NCBI GenBank assembly: GCA_028292785.1
Contig: JAQGLQ010000163.1
Coordinates: forward strand, 1 to 5,983
DNA: 5,983 nt
DNA from: Noviherbaspirillum sp.
Lineage (GTDB): Bacteria; Pseudomonadota; Gammaproteobacteria; Burkholderiales; Burkholderiaceae
Reading direction: 5' to 3'
Both the position numbers and the translations under genes were made by a program. Of this stretch, positions 4,143-5,983 are shown in pieces. Below the pieces are notes generated by a model. The model searched no databases. It saw nothing but the letters and a program-made list of their open reading frames with translations, and was not told the DNA's origin. Numbering within the stretch: position 1 is the stretch's first letter; the number at the start of each line of letters is the position of its first letter.

Positions 4143-5983
4143 CTATTTCTTGCGTACCGGCGGCAAGTCGGTGCATACGCCTTCGAACACTTCCGCCGCC
4201 ATGCCTATCGTTTCGCCCAGAGTCGGATGCGGATGGATGGTCTTGCCGATATCGACCGCATCGGCGCCCATCTCGATGGCCAGCGCGATTTCGCCGATCA
4301 TGTCCCCCGCATGCGTGCCGACGATGCCGCCGCCGACGATACGGTGCGTCTCGGCGTCGAACAGCAGCTTGGTGAAGCCTTCGTCGCGACCATTCGCGAC
4401 CGCACGGCCGCTGGCGGCCCAGGGGAACAGGCCTTTTTCGAGCTTCACGCCGGTTGCCTTCGCTTCGTCTTCAGTGATGCCCACCCATGCCACTTCCGGG
4501 TCGGTATATGCGACCGACGGAATCACCCTGGCGTCGAAATGCGACTTCTGCCCGGCGGCCGCTTCCGCCGCGACATGGGCCTCATGCACCGCCTTGTGCG
4601 CCAGCATGGGCTGTCCCACAAGGTCGCCGATCGCGTAGATGTGCGGAACGTTGGTACGCATCTGCGAATCGACATCGATGAAGCCGCGATCCGTGACGAT
4701 CACGCCCGCCTTGTCGGCTGCAATCTTCTTGCCGTTCGGGCTGCGGCCGACGGCCACCAGCACCATGTCGTACATCTGCGGGTCGGGCGCGGCGATCGAT
4801 GGGTCGGCGCTTTCGAAACTGACCTTGATGCCTTCCTTGAGCGCTTCGACCGCCACTGTCTTGGTCTTGGTCATGATCTTGTCGAAGCGCTTCTCATTGA
4901 ATTTCTGCCAGACCTTCACCAGGTCCCGGTCCGCGCCCTGCATCAGGCCATCCAGCATTTCCACCACGTCGATCCGCGCGCCCAGCGTCGAGTAGACGGT
5001 CGCCATTTCCAGGCCGATGATGCCGCCGCCGATTACCAGCATGCGCTTCGGCACGGCGCGCAGTTCGAGCGCGCCGGTGGAGTCGACGATGCGCGGGTCC
5101 TGCGGCACGAAGGGCAGGTTGACCACCGATGAACCCGCCGCGATGATGGCCTGCCTGAACTGCACGGTCTTTTTGGCGCCGTCGGCGGCAGTGACTTCGA
5201 GGTGATTCGGGCTGACGAACTGACCGACGCCCTGCACGACGTTGACCTTGCGCGCCTTGGCCATGCCGGCCAGGCCGCCGGTCATCTTGCTGATGACCTT
5301 GTCCTTGTATGCACGCAGCTTGTCGATATCGATTTCCGGTTTGCCGAAGGTCACGCCGTGCGAGGCCATCGCAGCAGTTTCATCGATCACGGCAGCGACA
5401 TGCAGCAGCGCCTTGGAGGGAATGCAGCCGACATTCAGGCACACACCACCGAGGGTCGCATAACGTTCGACCAGCACGGTGGACATGCCCAGGTCGGCGG
5501 AGCGGAAGGCAGCCGAGTAGCCGCCGGGACCGGCACCGAGGACCAGCATGTCACATTCGATATCCGCCTTGCCGCCGAAGCTGCCTGCCGGCGGCGCATT
5601 GACCGCGGGAGTTGCGGGTGCGGCAGGAGCGGCGGCCTGCGGCGCAGCGGCGCCCGCCTCGACCGTCAGCAACGGCGAACCTTCGCTGACCTTGTCGCCA
5701 ACCTTGACCTTCAATTCCTTCACCACGCCGGCCTGGCTCGAAGGAATTTCCATGCTGGCCTTGTCGGATTCGACGGTAATCAGCGATTGGTCCACCTTGA
5801 TCGTATCGCCCGGCTTGACCAGCAGTTCAATGACTTCGACTTCCTTGAAATCGCCGATATCCGGCACCTTCACGTCGACCACGCCGGTTGGGCTGGGCGC
5901 GGCCGGGGCCGGCGCGGCTGGAGCGCTTGCTGGCGCGGCACTCTGGGGCGCGGCAGCCGCGGGCTGGGCCGGGGATGCGGCGG
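4143..5983 (-). CDS. lpdA: Dihydrolipoyl dehydrogenase (E3) with N-terminal lipoyl domain, 5' end outside window
   Basis: E3 re-oxidises dihydrolipoamide on the E2 subunit and reduces NAD+ in 2-oxoacid dehydrogenase complexes. Residues are counted from the GTG at 5882. A lipoyl domain spans about 2-75, with the lipoyl-lysine motif [10 protein letters not shown] (K41). An Ala/Pro-rich linker spans about 76-104. The FAD motif is VLGAGPGG (114-121), the redox disulfide is C148/C153 in [13 protein letters not shown], the NAD motif is [12 protein letters not shown] (283-294), AIGDLVG holds D420, and the active-site motif HPHPTLGE (550-557) holds H552 and E557. All catalytic parts are intact. The GTG at 5882 has no ribosome binding site, and the frame stays open to the right edge through 33 more residues, 25 of them Ala or Pro. 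The real start is therefore outside, and the extra linker implies another folded domain before it, perhaps a second lipoyl domain. Related organisms place E3 after the E1 and E2 genes of pyruvate dehydrogenase, so those genes may lie to the right. The terminator follows directly at 4122-4091. Confidence 0.96.
   Translation of the reverse strand, partial: AASPAQPAAAAPQSAAPASAPAAPAPAAPSPTGVVDVKVPDIGDFKEVEVIELLVKPGDTIKVDQSLITVESDKASMEIPSSQAGVVKELKVKVGDKVSEGSPLLTVEAGAAAPQAAAPAAPATPAVNAPPAGSFGGKADIECDMLVLGAGPGGYSAAFRSADLGMSTVLVERYATLGGVCLNVGCIPSKALLHVAAVIDETAAMASHGVTFGKPEIDIDKLRAYKDKVISKMTGGLAGMAKARKVNVVQGVGQFVSPNHLEVTAADGAKKTVQFRQAIIAAGSSVVNLPFVPQDPRIVDSTGALELRAVPKRMLVIGGGIIGLEMATVYSTLGARIDVVEMLDGLMQGADRDLVKVWQKFNEKRFDKIMTKTKTVAVEALKEGIKVSFESADPSIAAPDPQMYDMVLVAVGRSPNGKKIAADKAGVIVTDRGFIDVDSQMRTNVPHIYAIGDLVGQPMLAHKAVHEAHVAAEAAAGQKSHFDARVIPSVAYTDPEVAWVGITEDEAKATGVKLEKGLFPWAASGRAVANGRDEGFTKLLFDAETHRIVGGGIVGTHAGDMIGEIALAIEMGADAVDIGKTIHPHPTLGETIGMAAEVFEGVCTDLPPVRKK

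Noticed and set aside
4086..5132. A 348-codon open frame on the plus strand opposite the lpdA gene.
   Set aside because: It lies antisense to a conserved, fully recognisable E3 enzyme. Its translation is rich in Arg, His, Asp and Ala with no recognisable motif, as expected from a GC-rich mirror frame.
1..5983. tRNA, rRNA, CRISPR arrays, insertion sequences, phage or defence genes.
   Set aside because: No cloverleaf sequence, spaced direct repeats, transposase motifs or terminal inverted repeats were seen. The genes are metabolic and close-packed, with no sign of a mobile island.

Overview
The window is GC-rich and gene-dense. Its genes look like those of a betaproteobacterium of the order Burkholderiales, plausibly Oxalobacteraceae. 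That placement rests on the style of the acetylornithine transaminase, the ferredoxin-type reductase and the lipoyl-domain-bearing dihydrolipoyl dehydrogenase. It is inference from protein family resemblance, not from a search.

Layout, left to right. (1) Positions 1-646, plus strand: the 3' part of a gene whose product resembles the C-terminal region of a tyrosinase/polyphenol oxidase. The copper-binding part would lie left of the window. A short hairpin terminator follows it. (2) Positions 663-1538, minus strand: an atypical short-chain dehydrogenase/reductase of the YeeZ-like NAD-binding type. (3) Positions 1566-2603, plus strand, divergent from gene 2 with only 27 bases between start codons: a [2Fe-2S] ferredoxin/FAD/NAD(P)H reductase of the kind usually named CDP-6-deoxy-delta-3,4-glucoseen reductase. 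(4) Positions 2604-2823: a 220-base gap that is not empty. It holds a good sigma70-like promoter, a possible 22-codon ORF rich in Arg codons, a possible alternative (antiterminator) stem, a very strong intrinsic terminator with nine T residues, a second promoter candidate and a strong ribosome binding site. (5) Positions 2824-4026, plus strand: an acetylornithine aminotransferase-family (ArgD-like) enzyme. (6) Positions 4027-4142: a short convergent gap with a 12-bp perfect stem acting as a terminator in both directions. (7) Positions 4143-5983, minus strand, running off the right edge: dihydrolipoyl dehydrogenase (E3) with an N-terminal lipoyl domain. An Ala/Pro-rich linker lies further upstream, so the protein begins outside the window and may carry a second lipoyl domain.

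The genes do not form one pathway. The E3 gene is probably the last gene of a pyruvate dehydrogenase operon entering from the right. The ArgD-like gene belongs to arginine/ornithine metabolism. The reductase and the SDR protein are redox or NAD-binding proteins of uncertain substrate.

The most interesting region is 2620-2772. Its promoter, short Arg-rich reading frame and mutually exclusive hairpins upstream of an arginine-pathway gene have the geometry of a transcription attenuator. It could instead be a stand-alone small RNA, or just the reductase terminator followed by the argD promoter.
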